A stretch of 64,000 nt of DNA. Source: RPQJ01 sp963696545. GTDB lineage: Bacteria; Pseudomonadota; Gammaproteobacteria; Steroidobacterales; Steroidobacteraceae. Positions 16,193-25,211 of this stretch are shown piece by piece. Every line of letters begins with the position of its first letter. Within the stretch, counting starts at the first letter, position 1. The stretch covers positions 28,593 through 92,592 of the forward strand of contig CAVOKQ010000005.1 in the NCBI GenBank assembly GCA_963696545.1. Direction: 5' to 3'. Both the position numbers and the translations under genes were made by a program. The notes under the pieces are model-generated. The model saw nothing but the letters and a program-made list of their open reading frames with translations, was not told the DNA's origin and searched no databases.

Positions 16193-17230
16193 TCAGAAGA
16201 CGGCACCGACGATACGAGGCTCGGGCTCGAGCATCACGCCGAAGCGCTGTTCCACCGAGCCGGCGACGCGGCGGGCGAGGTCGAGCAGTTGCGCTCCGCT
16301 CGCGAGGCCGTGGTTCACCAGTACGAGGGCGTGTTGTGCGGAGATGCCGGCGTCGCCCTCGCGAAACCCCTTCCATCCGCACGCTTCGATCAGCCACGCG
16401 GCCGACAGCTTGGTTGTCCCGGCGGTGAAGGAATACACGGGTAGCGACGGGTTCGCGGCGCGCAGGTCATCGGCGAGCGCGACCGGCACGACCGGATTCT
16501 TGAAGAAACTGCCTGCGTTGCCGATCGTGGCCGGGTCCGGCAGCTTGCGCCTGCGCAGCCGTCTGACAGCCTGTGCGACCTGCGCAGGCGTCGGACTCGG
16601 GTTGCCCATGGCCGCGAGTTCATCGCGCACCCCGGAATAGTCGAGCACCGGATCGCGCCCGCGGTGCAGGCGGAATTCGACCGCGGTCACGATCCAGCGT
16701 TCCGGCTCGCGCTTGAACCGGCTGTCGCGGTAGCCGAACCCGCACTCGTCGGCACCTAGGCGCACCGGTCGGCGCTGGCTGCGGTCCCATGCTTCGACCG
16801 CCGTGATCGACTCGCGGACTTCGACACCGTACGCCCCGATGTTCTGAATTGGTGCCGCGCCGACGAGGCCCGGGATCAGCGCAAGATTCTCGAGGCCGCC
16901 GAGCCCGTGGGCCAGCGTCCAGTCGACGAGTGCGTCCCAGCCATAGCCCGCCGCTGCATGGACCAATGCCGAGCGGCTGTCGTCCTCGACGATCCGGACC
17001 GAGCGCCAAGCGGGTCGCAGCACCAGGCCGGCGAAGTCCCCGGCAAAGAGTATGTTGCTGCCTTCGCCGAGCACCAGCAGCGGCATGTCGCGGAGTTCGG
17101 GCGTCTCCAGCACCGACGGCAGCGCGTCCGGGTCGTTGACCGTCGCGAGCCGGTGCGCGGTCGCCGCGATGCGCAGCGTGTTCGCGCCCGAGAGCGGCGC
17201 GTTGTGGATCACAGTGAAGGATTCGGGCAT
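16193..17230 (-). CDS. murB: UDP-N-acetylenolpyruvoylglucosamine reductase
   Basis: Flavoenzyme that reduces UDP-GlcNAc-enolpyruvate to UDP-MurNAc with NADPH, the second committed step of peptidoglycan precursor synthesis in the cytoplasm. 345 residues, the length of the E. coli-type (type I) enzyme. FAD-binding motifs LVLGEGSNILF and LIPGLVGAAPIQNIGAYG, the catalytic serine region IGNAGSFFKNPVV and the type I loop with the Tyr (ECGFGYRDSRFK) are all present, with the C-terminal glutamate in LEPEPRIVG. The ATG at 17230 gives the normal N-terminus. Confidence 0.96.
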   Translation of the reverse strand: MPESFTVIHNAPLSGANTLRIAATAHRLATVNDPDALPSVLETPELRDMPLLVLGEGSNILFAGDFAGLVLRPAWRSVRIVEDDSRSALVHAAAGYGWDALVDWTLAHGLGGLENLALIPGLVGAAPIQNIGAYGVEVRESITAVEAWDRSQRRPVRLGADECGFGYRDSRFKREPERWIVTAVEFRLHRGRDPVLDYSGVRDELAAMGNPSPTPAQVAQAVRRLRRRKLPDPATIGNAGSFFKNPVVPVALADDLRAANPSLPVYSFTAGTTKLSAAWLIEACGWKGFREGDAGISAQHALVLVNHGLASGAQLLDLARRVAGSVEQRFGVMLEPEPRIVGAVF

Positions 17231-17407
17231 GGTTCGGCTATTCTCGCACCGGCGCGGCCAGCGGAACGCTATGTCACGGCCGCGTCGACCTCAAGCCCGG
17301 CGCATTGTCCTCGGCCCGGCAGACTGACCGCGCGAGCTTGCCACCGTCGACACCCTTCATTCACTATCGATGGCCTCGGCTCCCGGCGGCAAGCAAATCC
17401 GCATGTC

Positions 17408-18796
17408 ATGACCCAACGCGACCTCGCACCGTCGGTCGTCGGCCACGCCGACGAGGCCCGCGCTTTCCTCGAGCGTAATCCGGACGTCGAGACCGTGCAG
17501 CTCGTGATCACCGATGCGAACGGCGTCGGTCGCGGCAAGAACATCGCCCGCGAGGAGGTGGAGCCGCTGTTCAGCACGGGCCGCAACGTCGCGGGCTCGA
17601 TCCTCGGGCTCGACATCACCGGCGAGGACGTCGAGGAAACGGGACTCGTGATGGCCGTCGGAGACGCCGACCAGACGTGCCGCCCCGTGGCGGGATCGCT
17701 GTGCCGCGCGCCGTGGCTCGCCCGTCCGACAGCGCAGGTGCTCGGCACGATGTTCGAGCTCGACGGGCGGCCGGCGAGCGCCGATCCGCGGCACGTGCTG
17801 GCCCGCGCCGTTGGCAGGCTACAGGCACAGGGCTTCACGCCGGTCGTCGCAGTCGAACTCGAGTTCTACCTGCTGCAGCTCGGTGCGGACGGTCGGCTGC
17901 AGCCCGCCCGGGGCCTGCTGACCGGGCGCTCCAGCGGCAGCATCGACGCCTACGGCCTCGGCCGGCTCGACGACATGTCGCCGCTGTTCGACGACGTGTA
18001 CGCCGCTGCCCGCATGCAGGGCCTGCCGGTCCGCACACTGATGTCCGAGTACGCACCCGGGCAGTTCGAGATCACGCTCGAGCATCGCGCGGATGCGCTG
18101 CGCGCGGTGGATGACGCCGTGCTGTTTAAGCGCGCGGTCCGCGGCGTGGCGAATCGTCACGGCTGCATCGCATGCTTCATGGCGAAGCCGTTCGCGAACA
18201 TGGCCGGCGCGGGCATGCACCTGCACGCGAGCCTCGCGGACGCGCAAGGGCACAACGCGTTCGCCAGCGAGGATCCCGCGGGCTCGCCGCTGCTGCGGCA
18301 CGCGATCGGCGGCCTGCGCGCCACGCTCGCCGACGGCATGGCCGTGTACGCGCCGAACGCGAATTCCTATCGCCGCTTCCGCGCGATGAGCTACGCGCCG
18401 GTCGCGCCCACGTGGGGCATCAACAACCGCACCGTCAGCCTGCGCGTGCCGTCCGGACCGCCTGCGAGCCGGCACGTCGAGCATCGCGTCGCCGGTGCGG
18501 ATGCGAACCCGTACCTGGTCGCGGCACTGGTGCTGGCCGGCATGGCGCGCGGCCTCGAGCAACGCGCCGACCCAGGCCCGCCGGTGGAAGGCAACGGTTA
18601 CGAGCAGGCATCGCGAGGCAACCTGCCGACGGACTGGCACGCCGCGCTCGAGCGTGCTGCGCGAGCGGAGTTCCTCGAGCAGGCGCTCGGTCCGGAGTTC
18701 CTGCGTATCTTCCTCGCGCTGAAGCGGCGCGAGTGCGAGAAGTTCGGCGCGCTGGTGTCGGATCGCGACTACGAGTGGTACCTCGATTCGGCGTGA
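17408..18796 (+). CDS. puuA: Glutamine synthetase family protein (gamma-glutamylputrescine synthetase-like)
   Basis: ATP-dependent ligase of the glutamine synthetase fold, 462 residues. The beta-grasp N-terminal region (ETVQLVITDANGVGRGKNI) and catalytic motifs (VAVELEFYLL, SEYAPGQFEITLEH, MAGAGMHLHASL, WGINNRTVSLRVP, HRVAGADANPYL) are intact. The sequence departs from housekeeping GlnA and fits the PuuA/gamma-glutamyl-polyamine group, so putrescine or another amine is the likely acceptor; this is inference, and no other puu gene is close. The ATG at 17408 is the only start near the conserved region. The 177 bases upstream hold no visible gene. Confidence 0.85.
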   Translation: MTQRDLAPSVVGHADEARAFLERNPDVETVQLVITDANGVGRGKNIAREEVEPLFSTGRNVAGSILGLDITGEDVEETGLVMAVGDADQTCRPVAGSLCRAPWLARPTAQVLGTMFELDGRPASADPRHVLARAVGRLQAQGFTPVVAVELEFYLLQLGADGRLQPARGLLTGRSSGSIDAYGLGRLDDMSPLFDDVYAAARMQGLPVRTLMSEYAPGQFEITLEHRADALRAVDDAVLFKRAVRGVANRHGCIACFMAKPFANMAGAGMHLHASLADAQGHNAFASEDPAGSPLLRHAIGGLRATLADGMAVYAPNANSYRRFRAMSYAPVAPTWGINNRTVSLRVPSGPPASRHVEHRVAGADANPYLVAALVLAGMARGLEQRADPGPPVEGNGYEQASRGNLPTDWHAALERAARAEFLEQALGPEFLRIFLALKRRECEKFGALVSDRDYEWYLDSA

Positions 18797-18888
18797 TCGG
18801 TGCAACATAAGCGGGTGATTGCGCCGCGCGGAATGCGACGTTTGCGGGTCGCGCGCATTAAGTCAGGTGAATCGGCCCGTTTGTGAGA

Positions 18889-18899
18889 GTTGAGTCAAC
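18889..18899. promoter_or_regulatory. Palindrome GTTGAGTCAAC
   Basis: An 11-bp perfect dyad in the gap between the glutamine-synthetase-like gene and the hydrolase-fold gene (about 230 bases). It could be an operator half-pair; the base composition around it is ordinary and no known regulator consensus was recognised. Confidence 0.2.
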
Positions 18900-19033
18900 G
18901 TGACCCGGGACGGCGGCGCGGAGAATTCGCTCCGCAGGTCGCCCACCGATCCCGAGGTCCAACGCCAGTGACACGCACCATCTCGCGCAACGCAGCACGC
19001 AATGCCAGTCTCTCCAGCAGGAAATCGCCGCCA

Positions 19034-19840
19034 GTGACCGTTCACCTCCGCAAGATGTACGTCGACTGCCGCTTCGGACAGCTGCACGTGCACACCGCCT
19101 TTCCGTCGAGCGGCGGTTTCGACGAGCTCACGCCGCTCGTGTGCATCCATCCGGCGCCGCTGTCGGGGCGCGTGTTCCGCGGGCTGCTGCCCGTGCTCGG
19201 GCAGGATCGCAGCGTGTATGCGCCGGATCTGCCTGGTTACGGCGAGTCCGATGCGCCCGAGACGGCGCCTTCGGTCGCCGAATACGCGGCCACGGTCGGC
19301 GACCTGCTCGACTCGCTGCGGCTGCGCCAGGTCGACGTGCTCGGCTACCAGACCGGTTCGCTCGCCGCGGTCGAACTCGCGATCGCGCGGCCCGAGCAGG
19401 TGCGGCGCGTGGTGCTGGCAGGCGTGCCGGTGTTCGACGCGAAGGAGCGCGAGAATTTCAACGCGCGGCCGTGGCCGGCGCGTGCCCGTGACGACGGTTC
19501 GCACCTCGTCGACGAGTGGCAGCGGGTCCGCAAGTCGCGCGGCGTGCACGCCACGATCTCGCGGCTGGGCGAGGATCTTGCCGCCGCACTGCGCGCCGGT
19601 GATGCCGCGGCCTGGGGCACGGCGGCCGCTGCGAACTACCCGGCCGGCGAGCGCCTGCCGCTGCTTCGCCAGCAGACGCTGCTGCTGCGCGCCCGGGACG
19701 AACTCTGGGAAATGACCAGCCGCGCCGAGGCGCTGCTGCACGAAGCGCGGCGCGTGGACCTGCCCGAGCAGAACGGCGGCCTGTTCGACGCGGGCGTCGG
19801 TGAAGTCGCGATCTATGCGCGGGAGTTCTTCGACCGCTGA
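19034..19840 (+). CDS. Alpha/beta-hydrolase fold protein lacking the nucleophile serine
   Basis: Alpha/beta-hydrolase fold protein of about 268 residues with the expected oxyanion region (VCIHPAPLSGR) and APDLPGYGESD. The nucleophile elbow, normally G-x-S-x-G, reads G-Y-Q-T-G, so the catalytic serine is replaced by glutamine; the usual C-terminal histidine is also not evident. It may be non-catalytic or use another chemistry. The start is unsure: GTG 19034 follows AGGAAA; ATG 19055 and GTG 18968 are alternatives. Its 3' end overlaps the convergent MFS gene by 28 bases. Confidence 0.8.
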   Translation: MTVHLRKMYVDCRFGQLHVHTAFPSSGGFDELTPLVCIHPAPLSGRVFRGLLPVLGQDRSVYAPDLPGYGESDAPETAPSVAEYAATVGDLLDSLRLRQVDVLGYQTGSLAAVELAIARPEQVRRVVLAGVPVFDAKERENFNARPWPARARDDGSHLVDEWQRVRKSRGVHATISRLGEDLAAALRAGDAAAWGTAAAANYPAGERLPLLRQQTLLLRARDELWEMTSRAEALLHEARRVDLPEQNGGLFDAGVGEVAIYAREFFDR

Positions 19841-20988
19841 AGCAGCGGCACCAACAGTGCGGCAGCAAGCAGCGCGAGTGGCACCAGCGCCAGCAGGTTG
19901 AGTTCCCGCCATCCGAGCGCGTAAATGGCGGGACCCGCGAGCAGCGAGGCGGTGGCCTGGGACCCGAACACCGCGAACTCGTTCACCCCCTGTGCCCGGA
20001 ACCGCTCGGGCGGCCGGTACGTCGTCGTCAGCAGCGACGTGGCCGCGACGAACATCAGGTTCCAGCCGACTCCCAGCGCCACGAGTCCCCACCAGTAATG
20101 CATCAGGTCGTGGCCCGAGCTCGAGATCGCGACGCACGCGAGCATCAGGCACATGCCCAAAGACATGCCCGTGGGCGCGCCGATCCGCCCGATCAGCCGG
20201 CCGCTTACCAGTGACGGCGCGTACATCGCCAGCAGGTGGCTCTGGATCACCCACGCCGTCGATGCATCCGAGTGGTGGTCGTGCACGTGCATGCTGATCG
20301 GCGTCGCGGTCATGATGAAGCTCATCGCCGCATAGGACACGACGCCACCCAGCACGGCCGTCAGGTAGGCGGGCTGGCCCACGACCTCCCGCAGCGGGCG
20401 CGCCGTACCCTCGACGGCATGGGTCAGGCGGCCGGCCGGTTCACGGAACGCCGTCAGCACGGCCGCGGTGCCGAGGCAGAGCGCTGCGACGCCGACGAAT
20501 GAACCGGCGTACTCGTGGCCCGGCACGATGTCCTTCAGCGCGAGCGCGACCTGCGGGCCGACCGCTGCGGCGACGAGCGTACCTACCATCACCAGCGACA
20601 CGGCCTGGCTCACGCGTGACGACGGCACGCACTCCGCCGCCGCAAACCGATGCTGCAGCTGGAAGGCGAGATTCGACCCGAGCACCAGCGCTGCTGCGCA
20701 GAGCAGCACGAAATCGCGCTGGATGATCGCACACGCGACGGTAACGGCCGCGCACGCGGCCAGCAGTGCGCTCGCGATGAAGGCACGGCGACGCCCGATC
20801 CGCTGCATGATCATCGCGGCGGGGATCGTCGACAGCGCGAGCCCGAGGATTGTGCAGGACACCGGCAGCGTCGCGAGTGCGGGAGACGGTGCGAACTGGC
20901 TGCCGAGGATGCCGCCGAGCAGCGTCATCGTCATCATTCCCGACGCCGAGAGAGCCTGCGCGATCGTGAGTACGTAGACGTCGCGCAA
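19813..20988 (-). CDS. MFS transporter
   Basis: Major facilitator superfamily carrier, 391 residues with about 12 helices. The loop 2-3 signature is seen as MQRIGRRRAF and its counterpart in the second half as SGRLIGRIG. A histidine-rich loop (ISMHVHDHHSD) lies in the middle of the protein; it might bind metal, but it is short. Substrate unknown. A 4-helix membrane protein gene lies 10 bases upstream on the same strand, so the two probably form a unit with the aminotransferase-like gene further upstream. Confidence 0.9.
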   Translation of the reverse strand: MRDVYVLTIAQALSASGMMTMTLLGGILGSQFAPSPALATLPVSCTILGLALSTIPAAMIMQRIGRRRAFIASALLAACAAVTVACAIIQRDFVLLCAAALVLGSNLAFQLQHRFAAAECVPSSRVSQAVSLVMVGTLVAAAVGPQVALALKDIVPGHEYAGSFVGVAALCLGTAAVLTAFREPAGRLTHAVEGTARPLREVVGQPAYLTAVLGGVVSYAAMSFIMTATPISMHVHDHHSDASTAWVIQSHLLAMYAPSLVSGRLIGRIGAPTGMSLGMCLMLACVAISSSGHDLMHYWWGLVALGVGWNLMFVAATSLLTTTYRPPERFRAQGVNEFAVFGSQATASLLAGPAIYALGWRELNLLALVPLALLAAALLVPLLQRSKNSRA

Positions 20989-20998
20989 CGTCGCTGTC

Positions 20999-21430
20999 TC
21001 AGGCGTAGCGTTGCCAGGCCAGTGCGCAGAAGAGTCCGACCGCGAGGCACGTCACGAGCCACTCGACGGCGAGCATCCGCGCCACGCTGGTGAATCGCTG
21101 CAGGCGAAGCGCGGTCGCGCCCAGCAGCGGCACGGCGATCCCTATCCAGGCAAGCAGCCCGAACAGCGCACCGATCGCGTACCACGGTGCGTTCACGAGC
21201 GCGGCGAGCGCCCAGCCGAGCCAGAACAGGAAACCGAGCGCGGCGCCGCCGAGCGCCATCAGCAGCGCCTGCGCCAACAGGGTTGCGGAATTTTCGCGGC
21301 GCAGCGCTCCGAAGGTTTCAGGTCCCAGGCGCAACAGCCACGGCATCGTCACGAGGCCGCTCCAGAGCACGCCCACGAGACCGCCGCTGACACCGGCGAA
21401 CAGACACATCAGCAGCTCGATGCGTGGCAT
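20999..21430 (-). CDS. Conserved membrane protein, DUF4149-like
   Basis: A 143-residue protein with four predicted transmembrane helices (about 3-25, 50-70, 80-103, 117-138) and the motif ENSATLLAQAL between the first two. The layout resembles small DUF4149-type membrane proteins, but I cannot assign a function. It lies between the MFS gene (10 bases downstream) and the aminotransferase-like gene (12 bases upstream), all on the minus strand. Confidence 0.75.
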   Translation of the reverse strand: MPRIELLMCLFAGVSGGLVGVLWSGLVTMPWLLRLGPETFGALRRENSATLLAQALLMALGGAALGFLFWLGWALAALVNAPWYAIGALFGLLAWIGIAVPLLGATALRLQRFTSVARMLAVEWLVTCLAVGLFCALAWQRYA

Positions 21431-21442
21431 CTTCCGTTCCGC

Positions 21443-22744
21443 TCAGAGCCGCCGGCGCAATGCCGTCGCCAGCCGGTCCAGGTCGTCGAACGACACACAC
21501 GGATGCAGGCTGACCCGGATCGCGTCCAGCGCGGGCCCGATCGCCGTGCAGCCGACCGCGACCCGGTCCTCCTCGGCGAGCGCGCGCGCCAGTGCCGCGT
21601 GATCGCGTCCGCCAAAGCGCACGGTGACGATTCCCGCCGCAAGCGACGGATGCGACGGCGTAAGCACTTCAGCGGAAGGCAGCGCGCCGAGCTGCGGGCG
21701 CGTGTAGCTCGCGAGCTCGAGGATGCGCGCGACGATCCGCGCCCGGCTGACGGTGTCCTGCAGCTCGATCGCCGGGCCGACGCACTGGAAATCGGGCGTG
21801 TCGTACCGGCTCAGCGCGCCGTACTTCGCCTGCGTTTCCGGCAGGCTCGACGTGGCGTACGGCGTGCCGGAGCGGTCGCTCACATCCCAGCCCGCGGGCG
21901 AATCCACTACCAGAGGCCAGACGCGGGCGCGGGCCGCGCGCTCGAGGAAGAGCGCGCCGGTGCCATAGGGCGCGTCGAGCCAGTGGTGGAACGACGTGGC
22001 GTAGGCGTCGCAACCGAGATCTGCAAGGCGGAAGTCGAGCATCCCGGGCGCGAGCGCGCCATCGACGACGGTAAATATGCCCTTGCTGCGTGCGAGCGTG
22101 CAGAGCTCGCGCACCGGCATGACCGTGCCGTCCGAGGCCTGCACGTGGGCGAACGCCAGCACCCGCGTCTTCGGGGTGAGCGAGGCTATGAACCGGCCGA
22201 CGATCACGTCGGGCGATGCCGGCACGCCGGCGTGGGGCAGCTGGATCACCTTGATGCCGTGCCGTTTCGCCGCGAGCAGCCATGGGTACACCGCGCCAGC
22301 GCGATCCTGTGCCGTGGTGACCACCTCGTCGCCGGGCTGCAGGTCGAGTCCCTGCGCGACGATGCTCAGTCCCTCGTCCGCGCCGGAAGCGAAAGCGAGG
22401 TCGTCGGCCGTCGTGCCGAGGAAGGCCGCGACGTCCGTCAGCCGCCGGCGGATCGCGTCGGGTCCCGAGGCCACCGCCGCATAGGCCTCGAAGTCGCTGC
22501 TCTGCTGCTCGCGTGACCGGAATCCCTGACCCAGCGACGCGCGCAGCGTGGGACCGAACGCAGCCGAATCCAGCCAGGCGAGCCCGGGCTCGAGCACGAG
22601 CTGGGCGCGCAACCAGTCCCACAGCGCGCGGGACGACGAAGGTACGCCGACGTCCGTGAAGGTCTGGCCTGCGGCCAGGCCAGGGAGCAGTGAGCCGGTG
22701 CCGAGCACGCCGAGGAAGTCCCGGCGCGAAACGCGATCATTCAT
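21443..22744 (-). CDS. Class V aminotransferase-like protein with Tat signal, PLP lysine missing
   Basis: A 433-residue protein that starts with a twin-arginine signal (VSRRDFLGVLG...LAAG), so it is probably exported folded. The rest is the aminotransferase class V / cysteine desulfurase-isopenicillin N epimerase fold: FASGADEGLSIVAQGL, AFAHVQASDGTVMP, VVDGALAPGMLDF. Where the PLP lysine is expected (S-x-H-K-W) the sequence reads S-F-H-H-W, checked on the DNA. A Schiff-base enzyme cannot work this way, so this may be a non-PLP or binding protein. Start ATG 22744 gives the complete Tat signal. Confidence 0.85.
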   Translation of the reverse strand: MNDRVSRRDFLGVLGTGSLLPGLAAGQTFTDVGVPSSSRALWDWLRAQLVLEPGLAWLDSAAFGPTLRASLGQGFRSREQQSSDFEAYAAVASGPDAIRRRLTDVAAFLGTTADDLAFASGADEGLSIVAQGLDLQPGDEVVTTAQDRAGAVYPWLLAAKRHGIKVIQLPHAGVPASPDVIVGRFIASLTPKTRVLAFAHVQASDGTVMPVRELCTLARSKGIFTVVDGALAPGMLDFRLADLGCDAYATSFHHWLDAPYGTGALFLERAARARVWPLVVDSPAGWDVSDRSGTPYATSSLPETQAKYGALSRYDTPDFQCVGPAIELQDTVSRARIVARILELASYTRPQLGALPSAEVLTPSHPSLAAGIVTVRFGGRDHAALARALAEEDRVAVGCTAIGPALDAIRVSLHPCVSFDDLDRLATALRRRL

Positions 22745-22821
22745 GATGGTGTGACTGGCCTGCAGCCCGCGGTTCGGGCGCGCCGGCGAAGTATGCTTCC
22801 TGCCAACGTAAAGTTGAAGTC

Positions 22822-22861
22822 ACTACGTACGGCCCGGGGAGCCCATTCCTGCTAACGTAGT
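22822..22861. repeat. Inverted repeat upstream of ilvA
   Basis: ACTACGT (22822-22828) and ACGTAGT (22855-22861) form a perfect 7-bp inverted repeat around a 26-base loop, ending 27 bases before the ilvA start. A TATGCT box at 22792-22797 could be the -10 element, which would put the repeat in the leader. It may be an operator or a transcript structure; this is inference. Confidence 0.3.
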
Positions 22862-22888
22862 CGGCCGGATCAGGGTCGTGCCCAGGCC

Positions 22889-24409
22889 ATGCAAGAGAGC
22901 TACATCGAACGCATCCTAAAGGCGCGCGTCTACGACGTCGCGATCGAATCGCCGCTCGAGCCGGCACCGCGGCTGTCCCGCCGCCTCGACAACCGGGTGC
23001 TGTTCAAGCGCGAGGACCTGCAGCCGGTCTTCTCGTTCAAGCTGCGTGGCGCGTACAACAAGATCTCGCACCTGTCCGAGACCGTGGCGCGGCGTGGAGT
23101 GATCTGCGCTTCGGCCGGCAACCACGCGCAGGGCGTGGCGCTCGCGGCCCGGCGGCGCGGGATTCCAGCGGTGATCGTGATGCCGCAGACGACGCCGAAC
23201 ATCAAGGTCCAGGCCGTGCTCGACCTCGGCGGCGAGGTGGTGCTGCACGGCGACGATTTCGACCATGCCTTCGAGCACGCGGTCGAGCTTGCGCGCGAGC
23301 GGGGACTTTCGTTCGTCCACCCGTTCGACGACCCCGACGTGATCGCCGGGCAGGGCACCATCGGCATGGAGATCCTGCGCCAGCATTCCGGGCCGCTCGA
23401 CGCGATCTTCGTGCCGATCGGCGGCGGCGGGCTCGTGGCCGGGATCGCGGCGTACGTGAAGTCGCTGTACCCGCAGATTCGCATCATCGGCGTGGAGCCC
23501 GAGGACGCGGCGAGCATGCACGACTCGCTGCGCGAGGGTAAGCGCGTCACGCTGGACCGGGTCGGCATCTTCGCCGACGGCGTTGCGGTGCGCCGGGTCG
23601 GCGAGGAGACGTTCCGGCTCGCGCAGAAGTACGTCGACGAGGTCGTGCTGGTCAGCACGGACGAGATCTGTGCGGCCATCCAGGACATCTTCGAGGACAA
23701 CCGCACGATCGCCGAGCCGGCCGGCGCGCTCGCGGTGGCGGGCATCAAGAAATACGTCGCGCGCGAGCAGTGCACCGGCCGCACGTTCGTGGCGCTGAAT
23801 TGCGGCGCGAACATCAACTTCGACCGGCTGCGGCACGTGGCCGAGCGCGCCGACATCGGTGCGCAGCGCGAGGCGCTGCTGGCAGTGGAGATCCCGGAGC
23901 AGCCGGGCAGCTTCCTGAAGTTCTGCCAGCTGCTCGGCCGGCGCAGCGTCACCGAGTTCAACTACCGCTACGACGACGCCTCCGCTGCGCGGATCTTCGT
24001 GGGCATCGCGCTGCACGATGGCCGGCGCGAGCGGGATGCGCTGCTCGAGCTGGTGTCCGGGTCCGGCTACCGCGTGCTCGACATGACCGACGACGAGATG
24101 GCGAAGCTGCACGTACGCTACATGGTCGGCGGCCACGCGCACGGCCTCGAGCACGAGCGTCTGTTCCGCTTCGAGTTCCCGGAGCGGCCCGGGGCGCTGC
24201 TTAAGTTCCTGCAGGCGATCGGTTCGCGCTGGAACATCAGCCTGTTCCACTATCGCAACCACGGCTCCGACTACGGGCGCGTGCTGGCCGGCGTGCAGGT
24301 CGCCCCGGCCGACGCCGACGAGTTCGCGCGCCACCTGCGCGAGCTGAGCTACGCGTACACCGAGGAAACCGCGAACCCTGCGTACCGGATGTTCCTCGGC
24401 CGCGGCTAA
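22889..24409 (+). CDS. ilvA: Threonine ammonia-lyase, biosynthetic
   Basis: PLP enzyme that deaminates threonine to 2-ketobutyrate, the first step of isoleucine synthesis. 506 residues, the full E. coli-type length. Lys51 in FSFKLRGAYNKI binds PLP; the phosphate loop IGGGGLVAGIAAYVK and SAGNHAQG are complete. Two C-terminal ACT-like regulatory domains (about 330-410 and 425-506; LLAVEIPEQPGSFLKF, FRFEFPERPGALLKFLQ) give feedback inhibition by isoleucine. The ATG at 22889 is the only good start. It works with ilvB/ilvN at 11-13.6 kb. Confidence 0.96.
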   Translation: MQESYIERILKARVYDVAIESPLEPAPRLSRRLDNRVLFKREDLQPVFSFKLRGAYNKISHLSETVARRGVICASAGNHAQGVALAARRRGIPAVIVMPQTTPNIKVQAVLDLGGEVVLHGDDFDHAFEHAVELARERGLSFVHPFDDPDVIAGQGTIGMEILRQHSGPLDAIFVPIGGGGLVAGIAAYVKSLYPQIRIIGVEPEDAASMHDSLREGKRVTLDRVGIFADGVAVRRVGEETFRLAQKYVDEVVLVSTDEICAAIQDIFEDNRTIAEPAGALAVAGIKKYVAREQCTGRTFVALNCGANINFDRLRHVAERADIGAQREALLAVEIPEQPGSFLKFCQLLGRRSVTEFNYRYDDASAARIFVGIALHDGRRERDALLELVSGSGYRVLDMTDDEMAKLHVRYMVGGHAHGLEHERLFRFEFPERPGALLKFLQAIGSRWNISLFHYRNHGSDYGRVLAGVQVAPADADEFARHLRELSYAYTEETANPAYRMFLGRG

Positions 24410-24473
24410 AAAAAGAATCGCCGCGCAGCGGATCGTTAAGATATTCTGCGCGAAAACACCCGGAAGAAACCCC

Positions 24474-25211
24474 ATGGCCGGTACCGACAAAGACCAGGTT
24501 TTCGCGCAGCCGCTGTCCCGCATCTCCGACTTCAAGTTCGGCCGCGACGTGGCCAACGTCTTCGACGACATGGTCACGCGCTCCGTGCCGTTCTACGCCG
24601 AGATGCAGCGGATGATCGGCGAGCTGGCCGGCGACTTCGCCGTCGCGGGCACCAATGTCTACGACCTCGGCTGCTCCACTGGCACGACGCTGATCGAGCT
24701 CGACCCGGTGGTGCCGCCCGGCGTGCGGTTCGTCGGCGTCGACAACTCGCGAGGACATGCTGGACAAGTGTCGCGCCAAGCTGGCCGAGCGCGGCTTCAA
24801 GCGCGATTTCGAACTGCAGTACGCGGACCTGAACCAGGGCTGCCGGGTCGAGAACGCGTCGCGTGGTGATGCTGATGCTGACGCTGCAGTTCATCCGGCC
24901 GCTGCAGCGCGAGCGGCTGATGCAGGACGTCTACCGCGGCATGAACGAGAACGGGGCGCTGATCCTGGTCGAGAAGGTGATCGGCGAGGACTCGCTGTTC
25001 AACCGGCTGTTCATCAAGTACTACTACGACTTCAAGCGCCGCAGCGGCTACAGCGACCTGGAGATCGCGCAGAAGCGCGAGGCGCTCGAGAACGTGCTGG
25101 TGCCGTACAAGCTGCTCGAGAACCGCGAGACTGCTGCTGCGCACCGGCTTCCGCTACGTGGACGTGTTCTTCAAGTGGTACAACTTCTGCGGCATCATCG
25201 CGGTCAAGTGA
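24474..25211 (+). pseudogene. cmoA: Carboxy-S-adenosyl-L-methionine synthase with three +1 frameshifts
   Basis: CmoA converts SAM and prephenate to carboxy-SAM for the wobble modification cmo5U34 of tRNA. The homology is continuous but moves through the frames: ISDFKFGRDVANVFDDMVTR and VYDLGCSTGTT, then DMLDKCRAKLAERGF, then VMLMLTLQFIRPLQRERL, RSGYSDLEIAQKREALENV, and finally TGFRYVDVFFKWYNFCG ending in AVK-stop at 25209-25211. Each junction (about 24751, 24862, 25128) needs removal of one surplus base, after which about 244 codons read through. Intact motifs between breaks suggest sequencing insertions rather than decay. The cmoB partner is not nearby. Confidence 0.85.

Noticed and set aside
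24401..24430. A-rich run after ilvA as a terminator
   Set aside because: The run AAAAAAAG is on the plus strand without a preceding stem; on the minus strand it would be a T-run, but no gene arrives from that side.
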